Below, one piece after another: positions 32,414 through 44,899 of a DNA stretch of 64,000 nucleotides (position 1 is its first letter; every line of letters starts with the position of its first letter). The stretch is from Cornus controversa (lineage: Eukaryota; Streptophyta; Magnoliopsida; Cornales; Cornaceae), in assembly GCA_026545225.1 (NCBI GenBank), contig CM048849.1, positions 32,374,336-32,438,335 of the forward strand, written 5' to 3'. A program made the translations under genes and the position numbers. Below the pieces are notes generated by a model. That model had not been told where the DNA came from and did no database searches. It saw only the letters and a list, made by a program, of their open reading frames with translations.

Positions 32414-35400
32414 TCACCAATAATCTCTGCAAGAGCATTGGTTATCTTTAAATCGATGAAACCGGTTGTTGTCTCTTACAATAATTTCTCTGCCAACAAT
32501 GCCTGAGATGAACTTAATGGCGCTATGACAATCCACACAGACCCTAAGATTTTTCGTTATTCTTATAGGAACTCCAGGAGGGATGGTAATGAGGCCAAAG
32601 GCAAGCGCAATCTTCTCGCTGTGGTACCAAACTTCTGTTTCTTTCTCTTCATCTTCTAAATCATAGAGAGCAAAGTTTGTGTCCGGTATATACCCAGCTG
32701 CCTTCATATCTCTCCTCAGCTTAGATAGCATTGTCTGAATCTCAGAATTTCTTTCATGAGAGGTATCCTTTGCTTGGAAGACATGGGTTGCGTTTTGTAC
32801 AGAGATCCAACTACATCCAGCGCCCTTCTTTATTCCCACATCCTTCATCTCCTTTCTCACAAGGTTGGCTTCTTCCCATCTGCAGTAATTGTCAAAAATG
32901 ACTAAGAAAAGGAAAACATATATGTGGAACAGCTAGAAACCAAGCCACTAAATATCAATAGACAAGTCATCATGAGTGTCCAATTTTTTACTTGTGAAGT
33001 GAGCTTACTGCAAACGACTATACAAAAAGCACAGCAATGATTAATGGTCTCTATAAGGCGCATCAGTATTCCAAATTTCTTCCTTTTACCCGATATATGT
33101 GAATCATTAACCCAAGTCTCATAGAATTCCATGAGTCAGCCAGGGGTGTGTGTGACTCTGTACCCCATGACATGGTGACCCTTGGCCATCAGCTAAAGAA
33201 CGGCAACAAATGAATAGTTGAAACTGTATCAATCATATAAATTTGTATTTTCTCAACTGTTAATTAGTTTAAACTGTGTTTTCAGTCTTTTTTTTTTCTT
33301 GTTCATAGAATAAACTTGTGTTTGCAGTTTGCAATGTGTTCTCAGCGACTCACAAAACCACTTATATGGAAATATCAAATGGTTGAATTATGATTTATGC
33401 AAATGTGCAACAAAAATAATGTGGTCCTAAAAGGGCCTTGAAGGTCCTATAACCAAGTGTATTGCAATTATTTCAAACGTTTACACTACATTAGAGCATC
33501 AGGGTCCTCCACATCAAAGAGTGCATCCAACAGTTTTCTAGTTAGTCGATTAATTCAACTATAAAGAAGCAGTGCAGCAACTTACAGCATCAGGGTCGTC
33601 CATATCAACTAGTGCAATTCAGAAGTTTCTAGTTAGTTGATTATTCAAATATTAAGAAGTGCAGTAACGAGGATTCGTGATCAAGCCAAGGTTTCCTTCC
33701 TAATATACACGATGAAAAATTATTTATTTTTTATACCTCATAAATAATGGCCATTGTTGAGTGTTGATCCGCCTATACAGGGTGCTGGAGGGATCAAAAC
33801 AGACCTTATTAGGTCTATAGGTCTTAAGTTAGCTAATTTCGTACAAAACTGAGTCTGCATTCTTAATTTATTCTGTTTATGTTTTAAAAGTTAGTTGAGT
33901 GAGTGAGGTGTTACCTTTGATCCAGGTGCTTTATGAAGCTTTCAAACTCTCAACAAGGGTAAAAAGGTAATTAACCATTTGAAGATCAAACTCACTGATT
34001 AGCGTTTTTGATTATGCATTCATATGATGGGAAAATGAAAAACAACCCCCCCCCCCCCCCCCCTCGTTGTAAAAAATTTGCAAATAGCTTTCAACTAGAT
34101 AAAATTAAACAACTATCCTTAAAAAAATGAGAATGAAAAAATTAAGTTAAAAAAATTGATTTTGAAATGTTAGTGATTGCATGCATGTATTTGAATTGTT
34201 GGATTCATTTAATTTTAATACGGTAAATCGGAGAAGAAGGATTAGATCTATTCATCCCAGCTCTAGGTCTACAAACTGTTACACGATGCAACTAAATTGT
34301 TCCCTTTTTTAACTCCATTTTTGGTATCAAAGCATACTAATTGGGATATATTCTCTTTCACTTGATATTAGAGCATATTAGGCAGGATAATGTTTTCTTT
34401 CATAGACCCTCCATTATTGCTTGAATTTAACTCTTCTAAATGCCAATCTAATATTTTCAAAGCCAAGAGGCAATTCACGAGATTGAATATCGAGGTGGGC
34501 TTCAAGAAACCATTGATTCCTAATGTTCAATTAGGAGAGCAACAGTAAAGTATTGACTATGAATGTATCCATCTCAATTGCTTTGATTGTGGAATGTTTA
34601 GACATAGAGTGGAGACTTGTCCGTAGAAGTCAGCTATGCAGGAAACGAGGTCACTAGATGGCTTAAGCAAGGTCATTATGTGCAACTTAAAGAAGGAGAT
34701 CAAAGAATGGTTAAGATTAACCGGTTGTCCATATATAGGCTATGTACGATGGTGCGGGGATGAGGTTGAAACACTACTCCACCGTGTGAAACTCTCTCTC
34801 TCTGACACACACACAAAGTAAGAAGATTCTCTTCCTCACTCATATGGGTTGGTTTGGACTTCGGATGTACTTCAACAACCCATTTCAACTTTTTGAAACC
34901 CATGTAAATTTCCAAGGCATTTTCCTTCAACCGTCCCTCTCTCTCTTCTCTCTCTTCTCCCTTCAGCGTCCTATTGTCGCTATTTTCTTCTTCTTCTTTT
35001 TCATTGTGATGTGGTAAAAAAATTGAGTCTATTATTGTCCATTTTCATTTTCTTTCACTAAGTGGTGGCTGAGCCAGATTTGAGGGACAACAATTTTCTT
35101 TTATTTCTGAGGGTTAAATTTAATGGCTTGTGAGTTTTTGAATCTTAAGAGTATTTTGGACACTTCGTTGATGAACTTGGTCATGAGTAGAGTGAATATT
35201 CGTCCCCATCTCTAAAACATAAAGGGATGTCACTGTGAGTTTTTTAAAGTGCCCATGGGTGTGTAGAATATCATCTTACCTTTGGAAGGTCAGCAAAATT
35301 ATCCTTAACACCTATTTCTCGGTGCTCTAATATTAGCCAAAAATCAAGGAAGTGAACTCAATATATATCTTGGAAGATATGTACTTTGAAAGTTTGTTAT

Positions 35401-37033
35401 GATGAGAGAAGATGATGATTAGTGTAACAAGGAAGTGGAATTACCTGCCAGCAGACGCAAACATGTTTGAAAGCAAGACATGGTTGCCAGAGTCCTGTGG
35501 ATCAAGTTCAAATAAATTGTCAGCTGCAATCTTCCCCAATTCTGGCTTTCCATACACTCTGCAAGCCCCTAAAAGTGCCCCCCAAACTGAAACTGTTGGA
35601 TGAATTGGCATTTTTCTTATAAACTCGTAAGCTTGTTCTACCTTCCCAGCTCGACCTAGCATGTCCACAACACATGCATAATGCTCTGCCCCTGGTTCAA
35701 TCCTATACCTCGTTCTTATCGACTTAAAAATCTCCATGCCAACCTCCACCGCCCCAGCCCTACTGCATGCCGATAGTACACACACCAACGTCACATAATT
35801 TGGTACCACCTCATGACTCCCACATGTCATTTCCTCAAACATTGCCAAAGCCATGTCAGCATGCCCTTGGTGTGAATACCCACCAATCAATGCATTCCAA
35901 GTAATCAAATTCCTCTCAGGCATCTCATGAAAGGCACTTTCACAATCCTCTATACTTCCACATTTTCCATACATGTCAACGAGTGCACTCCCAACAAAAA
36001 CATTCTTCTCAACACACACCTTCACAGCAAGTGCATGGACCGACCTACCCAATTCAAGTACCGCCAAGCCAGCACAAGCACTGAGAACACTGGAAACCAT
36101 AAATTCCGTTGGCTCAATGCCTTCTTTACGAGCCTGCAAAAATATCATACAGGCCTTCTCTTTTTCATCATTTTGCTCATATGCGGCCAGCATTGAGCAC
36201 CAAGAAACATCATTAGGATTACAAAGTCCATTAAAAACTAGTTCTGACGAATTAATCTGCTGACATTTCCCATAAAAATCAATCAACCCATTTGCAACCG
36301 AGACATCCGCCTCATGCCCACTTCGAATTACAAATCCATGCAACTGTCGCCCAAGCTGCAAATACAAAGCATCCGAGCATGCATTGAGAAACGCACAAAA
36401 TGTAATTGAATTAGGCTCCCCACCAATATGCTGAAACTCGATAAATGCAGAAATGGCACTTTGTGGTCGACCATAAAGCACAGAATTAGAAATATGTGCA
36501 TTCCACGTCGCCGTGTTTCTCTCAGGCATTTCATCGAACATCTTACTTGCTTCATCTCTAAGGCCCGTTTTACAATACATATCGAAGACACTACACCCCA
36601 CAAAGACGTCGCCTATTTGACCGACCTTAACGGCTAAAGCATGAAGTTGTTTACCGGTGACCGGCGTCCGAAGCAAGCCTGAGGCCTTGAAGGCACAAGG
36701 GAAGGTGAAGTCGTTGGGTTGGACGCACTCGCGACGCATGCTAGAGAAATGGAGAAGGGCGGAAGTGAAATGACCGTTTTGGACAGAGCCAGCAATGAGG
36801 GCGGTCCAGGTGACAACGGAACGGTTAGGTGTGAGTGAGAGGACGAGTTGGGCTGAGTTGGGGAGGTCGAGTTTGGAGTACATGTTGATGAGGTGGTTGG
36901 AGAGAAAAGAAGGCAGGGGGGCTTGGAGGGTCTTGATGATCTGGGCATGGGCGGCTCGGCCGAGGACGGAAGAGTGAGTGGACACGGCCGATTCGACGAG
37001 TGAGGCAAGTGCGTTGGGGGTGAGGAAGGGCAT
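32414..37033 (-). CDS. LOI1: PPR protein, PLS-E-DYW class, orthologue of LOI1/MEF11
   Basis: Exon 1 is 37033-35445 and exon 2 is 32879-32414, joined at GGCAG|GTAATT and ACTGCAG|ATGGGA to restore Arg-Trp. The 684 residues equal the length I recall for Arabidopsis At4g14850. The N-terminus (LGRAAHAQIIKTLQAPLPSF) precedes about a dozen PPR motifs, including NHLINMYSKLDLPNSAQLV, FVGCSVFDMYCKTGLRDEA and FVGSALVDMYGKCGSIED, then E/E+ motifs (IEPGAEHYACVVDMLGRAG, IKKGAGCSWISVQ) and a DYW domain with the deaminase-like HSE...CVDC zinc motif and terminal CSCRDYW. LOI1/MEF11 is a mitochondrial C-to-U editing factor whose Arabidopsis mutants resist lovastatin and clomazone. The 2.56-kb intron holds a LINE fragment. 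No damage was seen. Confidence 0.94.
33490..33672 (+). repeat. Two-copy tandem repeat in the PPR intron
   Basis: GCATCAGGGTC(C/G)TCCA(C/T)ATCAA followed by a GTTTCTAGTTAGT(C/T)GATT segment occurs twice, about 95 bp apart. Confidence 0.7.
34046..34063 (+). repeat. Poly-C run of 18 bases
   Basis: Uninterrupted C18 inside the PPR intron; poly-G on the transcribed-sense strand. The exact length may be affected by sequencing. Confidence 0.8.
34430..34660 (+). pseudogene. LINE (L1-type) ORF1 fragment
   Basis: The plus strand encodes RLNIEVGFKKPLIPNVQLG and then, after an in-frame TAA, YECIHLNCFDCGMFRHRVET followed by CP. This has the plant LINE ORF1 pattern (DUF4283 followed by a CX2CX4HX4C zinc knuckle). 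It is antisense to the PPR gene, inside its intron. No reverse transcriptase was found next to it. Confidence 0.55.
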
Positions 37034-37119
37034 GGTTGGTAATAAGAGTCATGACTGCCTTTGCTGGTTCGTTTGCTGCATGAAGACGAAGATCATCTTA
37101 TTTTTGGTGCATGAGCATG

Positions 37120-37133
37120 CAATTATTTATACC
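37120..37133 (-). promoter_or_regulatory. TATA box of the PPR gene
   Basis: Minus strand GGTATAAATAATTG, about 90 bp before the ATG, matches the plant TATA consensus TATAAATA. Confidence 0.5.
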
Positions 37134-37951
37134 CTCTTGTGAAACATGGTGGGGTCTAATAAATTTGTTTTTGAATGGACCTCATATTGTCTTTCATGAC
37201 CTTTATGTAAAAGAAAATTTGAAGGGTTCTATGGTCCAAATTCAAAATTCCTTGAACTATCATATTTTGTTACAAAATGTCTCTCATGCCTAGTTATTTT
37301 TTATTAAATGACCATAATGTCATTTCTTATTGAATTACACTTAACCCATATTTCTTATTAAAATAAATTATGAAAGAAAATCATAATATTTTGGTGACAT
37401 GTTGTCCATCAAATTTGCATAAATTTACCTTTAATTCTTGAAATTATTTTTTTTAATAAGAATCTTAAGTAAAAATTTTAAGTAATTTCTTAATTTTTCA
37501 TGAATATCTACATGAACAAAAATGTATTTTTTATTTAATTAATTTCTTAATTTTTCATGAATATATTGTATGAAAAAAGTATATTTTTTTACCGTAAAAA
37601 AGTTTAAATTGGGTATAATAAGTTTTATTATAAATAGTAATGTTTTAATAATAAGTTAATTATTTTAGAAAATGGCAAAATTTAGTAGTAATTATAACTC
37701 AGTGTATTTTTTCCCATTGCAATGATAAATTAATACCAATAATAAAATTAAGGTAAATGGTATAATTAATATTTTTATAAGAGAAAAGATAATGAAGATA
37801 ATTTAATAATAAAGAACAAATTTAATAAGAAAGGGTAAAATTGTCTTTTGTGATGGGAATTTTTTGCACTTAACCCAAAAATATATTAATAAAAAAGAAG
37901 AGTAATATCCAAATCATGTGAATTTGAAATTTAGGTTGTGTTTGTTTTGAC

Positions 37952-37954
<3 letters not shown>

Positions 37955-37999
<45 letters not shown>
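37955..37999. repeat. (AC)n microsatellite
   Basis: About 22 uninterrupted AC units. Confidence 0.95.
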
Positions 38000-38001
<2 letters not shown>

Positions 38002-38057
38002 AGGAAAGGACACACCGACCCTTTGTCACCTAACAGAGACGTCACTAGTTTGACTGT

Positions 38058-39295
38058 TGATAAGTGTACAAAACTTGCTATTTTATATCCTAAAATAAGT
38101 TTTTAATTCATCTTTTATTTTATTTAAATGTTCTTATATTTGCATTTTATGTTTTATAGGGGTTGATTTCCAAATAAGAAGAAAAGTAGCAAAAGAGAGC
38201 TAAAAAGGATATATATAGCCAAAGATGAACATAAGAAGAATTGTAGGAGAGATGGTATTCTGTGCAATCTACTTCACAAGAGGTCTCAAGTTCAAAACTT
38301 TACAAAATATTTTTTACACGGCCACGTTTGCAGTCCAGAATTGAAATTAAAGATATGGAAATCAAATTTTAGATATTTAAATTCAAAATTTTGTATTTTG
38401 AATTTTGTATTTTGAATTTTGTATTTCAAATTTGTATTTTGAATTTTGTATTTTGATTTTTTCCTACCTAAACCATTCCCCTCTAACTCTATAAATAGGG
38501 GGTCTTAGGGGATGGTGAAAGAGGTTAGAAATTGTAGAGAAATTATAGAAAAAAATAGTGTAATTGTTTTATTGATTCAATGATGAGTAGTAGTTTCATT
38601 TTTATTTGTTTGTTTTCTATTAATATGTAAGCGTAAACATCCTTCTCAAGGGAGTGATGAAGCCACCATGGCTGAAGTATAGGTAAGTTGTTTTATTTTC
38701 TTGTCTACTTTTTCCTCCCAAGAGCATTCTTCTACTCTTCTATTCTGGATTTTATTTTCTAAAATTAGAGGAAGGATTTTTCGTGTTTGTCAAATAATGG
38801 TAATTAGAAGAATGCCTACCTCTGTTTACCTAGCCAATGTGCATCAGATTAAGTAAAGAAATGTCTCTCTCATATATAATCAAGTCATTTTTTTTTATTC
38901 CATATTTTTCTTCATCTTTCCAAGTTCTAATTGGATTGGTGAAGTGTATTGGTTATTGGAGGAAAAATTAGATAAGAATATAAAAAAAACTTTATTTATA
39001 TGGATCCATGGTGGTGAATTCTCTTCCCTTGAGATTTGTCCCATCATTTGATCTAAGACATTTAATATTAGTTTTTATTATTAAATAAAAAATCAGAATT
39101 TTATTTTTTAAATATTCATTTTTCATCTCAAGAGATTTAGGTTTTGAAGTTTAGACTTATTACTGATTCTCACTTGAGAGTGGTTCGACCTTGCTTACTA
39201 CTATACAGTTTTTAGTAAAGTTTTTGTAGATTTTATTATTTTTTGTACGAAGTGTAGAAAAGTAACGACAAACATCCATTATTCTACACCCGTCA
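38058..39295 (+). repeat. Athila 5' LTR
   Basis: Starts TGATAAGTGTAC and ends CACCCGTCA. It contains a TATA box CTATAAATAG at 38489-38498 and a short internal repeat of TTTTGTATTTTGAAT at about 38385-38460. TGGTTCGACCTTGC near the end is shared with other gypsy LTRs here. Confidence 0.95.
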
Positions 39296-39297
39296 AA

Positions 39298-39310
39298 TGG
39301 CGCCGTTGCC
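39298..39310 (+). other. Athila primer-binding site
   Basis: TGGCGCCGTTGCC two bases after the LTR, the tRNA-Asp-type PBS typical of Athila elements. Confidence 0.85.
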
Positions 39311-40454
39311 AAATCAAGTTTAAGAATTTGAAGCCCAAATATTCAAGACTACAATTTTTTTGGGAGCCCACCCTAACTTTCTTTCCCTCCCTTCTATTTT
39401 TATTTATTATAGTTTTCGTTTCTTTTATTTTTTTTTTCTTCTTGAAAAAAAACAAAAAAGAAAAAAATATAATATTTTTATATATTTTTTTTCCATGACA
39501 GGTTCTTATAATGCACTTCTTCTATAGATGCCACCATATGTTGCTCTTACAAGGGAAATAATAACGTCATCCAGGTAAGTACCTAATTCTTTTACATCAA
39601 ATTTTTTTTTTCCTTTTTAGATTAAGAAAAACATAGTTTTTTTTAGGTTGATAACTTTAGCATGTGAACTCTAGGATAGAATAACTTAGAAATCTCCCTA
39701 GGGTCACACTTTTTTCAACTTTATTTTATTTTTTATTATTATTATTTTTGTTATTCTTTTTGTTTTAAAAAAAAAAAAAGAGAAGAAAGACCACACACTC
39801 ACTCATTTTTCTTTATTATTTTTATTGCTTATTTTGTTTGTGCATTTTTAAATTAGCATTTGCATAAGATACTTAAGGGCAAGCACCCCAACAAGATACG
39901 GTTGGGATTTCATCACCCGTTTCCGTGGCCCACAAATCATAAAATTCGAGCATTTGTCAAAGTCCAAGCCTAATTTAATTTAAATCAATTAGACATTGGC
40001 CATAGGGTGTACACAAAGCTTGTGGGACCCTCTTGGAAAGAGTTAACTGTTGGTAACTCCAGTGAGCACCTTCCAACTTTACAATGTTTAAGAAAAGTTC
40101 TGTTTAAGGAGTGTGGACGTACCGTCATTAAGCAGGCCACGTGCCTCTCCACAGTTTCCTGGGAACTCTCCTCGTTGTGTTGTTGGTAGGCCTTAACTGG
40201 TAATCTTCTAGTTACTCTAAAAGAGAGTAGAAGCTGTCTAATTAGGAGAGAATTAATTTTGGAGACCATCCAATTAATTTTCTACAATATTAGATTTAAA
40301 AATTCATCACCCTTGAATTTAAGCTCAAGATAAAAGGCCAAATTTTTTGTGTGGTTTGTGTGTTCAATCCTGTGTCTAGCCCATCTTCTAGGATCTAATT
40401 AGTTAGGTTTTTCTTTTCTTAAAATAAAAAAAAAAATTAGTTGTTTATTAGTTT

Positions 40455-42060
40455 ATGCCCAAATGGTTGCGGGTTAACAAACGGTTAGTTCGGTCTTCTA
40501 GTGATCCATCAATTCTTGATTTAGAGAAGACTCATCTCACTCTCTCACTTTCTTCAACCACCACTAATAATCCAATGGCTGCACCTCGGACCTTGAATGA
40601 CTACTTTGCACCCATCACAGCCAACCCACCTAATTGTATTGTTCTCCCAGAGAACAATGCGGCCCAATTTGAGATTAGGCCCGCTACAATCAATCTGTTA
40701 CCCAAATTCCATGGGTTTGAAAGTGAGCAATCTTATATCCATTTAAGCAAATTTTTAACAATTTGCAACACTTTCAAAAATCAGAATTTGGATGCCGAGG
40801 GTATCAAATTTTGTCTTTTTCCTCTATCCCTAGAAGATAAGGCTGCCTCATGGCTAAACTCCATTCCTACAAATTCAATTAAATCATGGGATGCACTTGA
40901 AAAGAAGTTTATGAACAAATTTTATCCTATGCAAAAGACCGAGTCAATGAGAGATACCATAAGCACTTTTAGAGGAAAAAATGAGGAACAATTCCACCAC
41001 ACTTGGGAGCATTTTCATGATTTGCTTCTCAAATGCCCACACCATGGCTTTGATAAAGCATAGTTAGTTCAATTTTTCTATAAGGGGCTTTCACCTATGA
41101 ACCGAACCATACTCGAGTCTATGCACCAAGGTAAGTTCAAAAACCAAACCCCTGATCAAACCTATCAATTTTTAGAAGAACTAGCTGATAATGCCCAAAA
41201 TTGGAATTGGAATAATTGTGATGATGAATTTTCTAAGAATGACCAATCCCATAGAAAATCTGGTATGTATGAGATCAAGCCTGAAAATGAACTCAAATCT
41301 GTGATGCAAAGTCTAGCCGATGGTGTGAAAGACTTGAGTCAAAAATTCGATGCTTTTACACTCATGTCCATAAGTGCACAATGCAATATAGGTTCTAGTT
41401 CATCCCATCCCACTGAGGCATGTCCGGTCTATTGTACATCTGAACGTTCGGATGCACAAGTGTGTGCTTTTAATACCTATAAGAGACCGACAGCTAATAC
41501 CTTCAGCCAGACTTACCATCCTGATACTCGAAATCATCCTAACTTTTCATACCGACAAAATTTTCCTGCACAATACTTAGGTGGTCAACCTAGTTCTCAA
41601 GGTAACTCCAATAGGCCACCACAACCTCAAGGACCTCTTATTCCTCAAGGTCAATTCCCATTGACCAATCAGTCCAGTCATAATAAAGATCTCGCACTTG
41701 ATCCCATGAGCAATTATGTTGCTCCTGTCTCACAAAACCAACATATTTCCAACTATGATGACACTCTGAAAATGCTTGCCCTTAATCTAGATCAATCTAA
41801 TAAGCAATCCAATCAGAGATTTCAAAAGTTAGAGAGTAACTTTGACCTATTGACTCAGAATCAATTGCAATTTCAACAGTCAATCCAAAATCAATTGAGT
41901 CAACTTACTTCTGTTCTGACTGAAAGACAGAGGGGTACCTTGCCTAGCCAACCTGAAATCAACCCTAAAAACAAAGGGATTAATCTCATAGAATCTTCTT
42001 CTGCCACTGACCAATCAAATGGCCATGTGAATTCCATCACAACACTTCGGTCAGGAAATT
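40455..42060 (+). pseudogene. Athila gag region
   Basis: The gag core (PF03732 type) is visible: LPKFHGFESEQSYIHLSKFL, LSLEDKAASWLNSIPTNSI, WDALEKKFMNKFYP. It is followed by a Gln/Asn/Pro-rich segment (about 41440-41960). No CCHC knuckle was seen, which is common in Athila gag. A 1.16-kb leader separates it from the PBS. Confidence 0.8.
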
Positions 42061-42429
42061 AAATAGATAATAAGGTTGAGCTACCCACTCAAGATGAGAC
42101 TGCACCATTTGAGTCTCCCCCATCCAACTCTCCCAGAGCCAAGAAAGCCCATAGTCCTCAGACTAACACTACCACTCTTAAGTCGTATGCTCCACTTGCA
42201 CCCTTTCCTTCTAGACTAGTCAATAATAAAAAGGATTCGCAATGCAGTGAGATCTTAGAGATTTTTCAGAATCTCCAGATTAATATTCCATTTCTCACTG
42301 CCATTAAGCAAATCCCTTCTTATACAAAATTTATCCAGGACTTAGTCAAGAGGAAAACCAATATCCCAAAGGAAGCCTTCATAGCCCAATATTGCTCTTC
42401 TTTCCTACAAAACCAAGCCGTGGTCAAAC

Positions 42430-42800
42430 ATAAAGATCCTGGCAGTCCAACTGTCCTTTGTAGGATAGGGAAAAATTTTGCTGATCAGGCCTTGTTAGAT
42501 CTAGGTGCTAGTGTGAACTTGTTACCTTATTCAGTCTACCAAGAGTTAGGGTTGAATAATTTGAGAAAAACTGATGTTAGAATTCAATTAGCTGATCGAT
42601 CAGTTAAGATTCCAAGGGGTATCATTGAGGATGTAATTGTTAAAGTGGCTAATTTTTATTACCCTGTAGATTTCATCGTGCTAGATACCCAACCCACTCA
42701 AGGTAAACAGATTCCAATCATTTTAGGTCGACCATTCTTAGCTACAGCCAATGCATTGATCAATTGTAGGAATGGTAACATGACCTTGACCTTTGGTAAC
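42430..42800 (+). pseudogene. Athila protease domain
   Basis: ALLDLGASVNLLPYSVYQEL is the retropepsin active-site region with the DLGAS form usual in plant Athila/Tat elements, followed by the flap and IILGRPFLATANALI. Confidence 0.8.
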
Positions 42801-43309
42801 ATGAAAATGGAAGTCAATGTGTTTAGTTTAATGAAACAACCCCCCGACTCAGATTCCTTTGAAGATGTTTGTCTTATTGAGTCGTTGACCGCACACACTT
42901 TTGAGCATTCCTACCATGAGGATCCACTCTAACAGTGTTTAGCACATTTTAGTGCTGATTTCGATGAGGATAACTATATTAGCGAAGTCAATGCCTTGCT
43001 AGATTCCACTCTAATCTCTGACACACCAAAATATAGGTCCCAATTTGAACCATTGTCTTTGCCAAATGCCATTGCATCTAAAAATGTCAAAAAGCCTCCT
43101 AAAGTCGAATTAAAGCCTCTACCTACGACTTTAAAATATTTCTACCTAGGTGAGTCTGACACTTTTCCCGTGGTGATAATTTCTGATTTAATCGAGGATC
43201 AGGAATACCAACTCATTGAGGTTCTTAGGGCGAATAAGGAAGCAATAGGTTGGTCCATTGATGACATCAAAGGTATTAGTCCTTTCGTGGTCTAACATCG
43301 CATTCACTT

Positions 43310-44200
43310 AGAGGACGATGCTAAAACATGTCGACAACCTCAGAGGAGACTTAACCCCAATTTAAAGGAAGTTGTTCGTGCTGAAGTTATCAAACTTCTA
43401 GATGCCAATATCATCTATCCCATCTCTGATAGCCAGTGGGTAAGTCTAATCCAAGTTGTCCCTAAGAAGTCTGGCATCACTGTTGTTGTCAATGACAATA
43501 ATGAGTTGGTTCCTACTCGTGTTCAAACTAGATGGCGAGTTTGTATAGACTATAGGAAGCTTAATAGTGTGACTAGGAAGGATCATTTCCCTTTACCTTT
43601 TGTTGAGCAAATGTTAGAGAAATTAGCTGGTCAGGCATACTATTACTTTTTAGATGGTTACTCTGGCTATAACCAGATTCCCGTCCACCTCGATGACCAA
43701 GACAAGACAACTTTCACCTGTCCATTTGGCACATTTGCTTATCGTCGCATGCCCTTTGGGTTATGCAATGCACCCGCCACATTTCAGAGGTGCATGATGA
43801 GTATCTTTCACGACATGGTTGACAAATTTTTAGAAATTTTCATGGATGACTTCTCTGTCTTTGGTTCATCTTTTAAGCAATGCCTACACCATCTTACTCT
43901 AGTGCTTCAACGTTGTCGTGACACTAACCTAGTTCTTAACTGGGAAAAATGTCACTTCGTGGTAAAGAAAGGAATTGTCCTAGGTCATACCATTTCTAGT
44001 GGGGGAATTGAGGTAGATAAAGCAAAAGTTGACCTCATCTCAAATCTACCTATCTCCAAAACTGTTCGTGATATTCGAGCTTTCTTAGGTCATGCTGGGT
44101 TCTATAGGCGTTTCATCAAAGATTTTAGTAAGATAGCACGACCTTTGACCCATCTTCTAGCTAAAGATGCACCATTTGAGTTTATAAATGCGTGTCACTC
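43310..44200 (+). pseudogene. Athila reverse transcriptase domain
   Basis: The RT blocks are present: [51 protein letters not shown], the catalytic FMDDFSVFG (about 43840), and [13 protein letters not shown]. The FMDDFSVFG form is characteristic of Athila. Confidence 0.9.
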
Positions 44201-44269
44201 GGCTTTTGAGCAATTAAAATTAGCCCTCACCTCTGCACCCATAATCCGCCCACCTGATTGGAACATACC

Positions 44270-44650
44270 TTTTGAGATCATGTGCGATGCTTCAGATTAT
44301 GCAGTTGGAGCTGTTTTAGGACAAAGAGTTGATAAAGCACCCTATGTGATTTATTATGCTAGCAAGACTTTGAACAACACACAACTTAACTACTCGACCA
44401 CCGAGAAAGAGTTGTTGGCAGTCGTGTTTTCCTTTGACAAATTTCACTCTTATTTGATCGGATCTAAGGTCATCATTTATACCGATCATGCAGCATTACG
44501 ACATCTTCTTTCCAAAAAAGATGCCAAACCTAGGTTGATACGTTGGATCTTACTCCTTCAAGAATTTGACCTTGAGATCCGTGATAAGAAAGGCTCAGAG
44601 AATGTAGTCGCTGATCATTTGTCCCGTCTTATTGTTGATTCTATTAGTGA
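44270..44650 (+). pseudogene. Athila RNase H domain
   Basis: [36 protein letters not shown] and [13 protein letters not shown] give the first Asp, the Glu and the second Asp regions of gypsy RNase H. Confidence 0.85.
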
Positions 44651-44899
44651 CTCCCTTCCCATCTCTGATTATTTTCCTGATGAGCAACTTTTTATAATAT
44701 CTCATGCCCCATGGTATGTTGATATTGTCAATTACATTGTGACTAGTCAAATCCCTTCCACTTGGTCTAAGCAAGAGAAAGACAAATTCCTAACAAAGGC
44801 TAAGACATACTTTTGGGATGATCCTTACTTGTTTAAGTATTGTCCAGATCAGATCATTCGTAGGTGTGTCCCCGAGAAAGACCAAGAGTCTGTCATTTC

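Larger units (their letters stand above)
37034..38052. other. Intergenic stretch between PPR gene and Athila element
   Basis: Contains the PPR promoter region and AT-rich sequence. The (AC)n microsatellite at 37955-37999 lies about 50 bp before the element. No gene seen. Confidence 0.5.

Noticed and set aside
36634-37052. Alternative frames over the start of the PPR gene
   Set aside because: Shadows of a well-supported PPR exon; Pro/Ser-rich translations without PPR spacing.
39985-40269. Opposing short frames in the Athila leader
   Set aside because: They lie between PBS and gag in non-coding leader, with no conserved motif.
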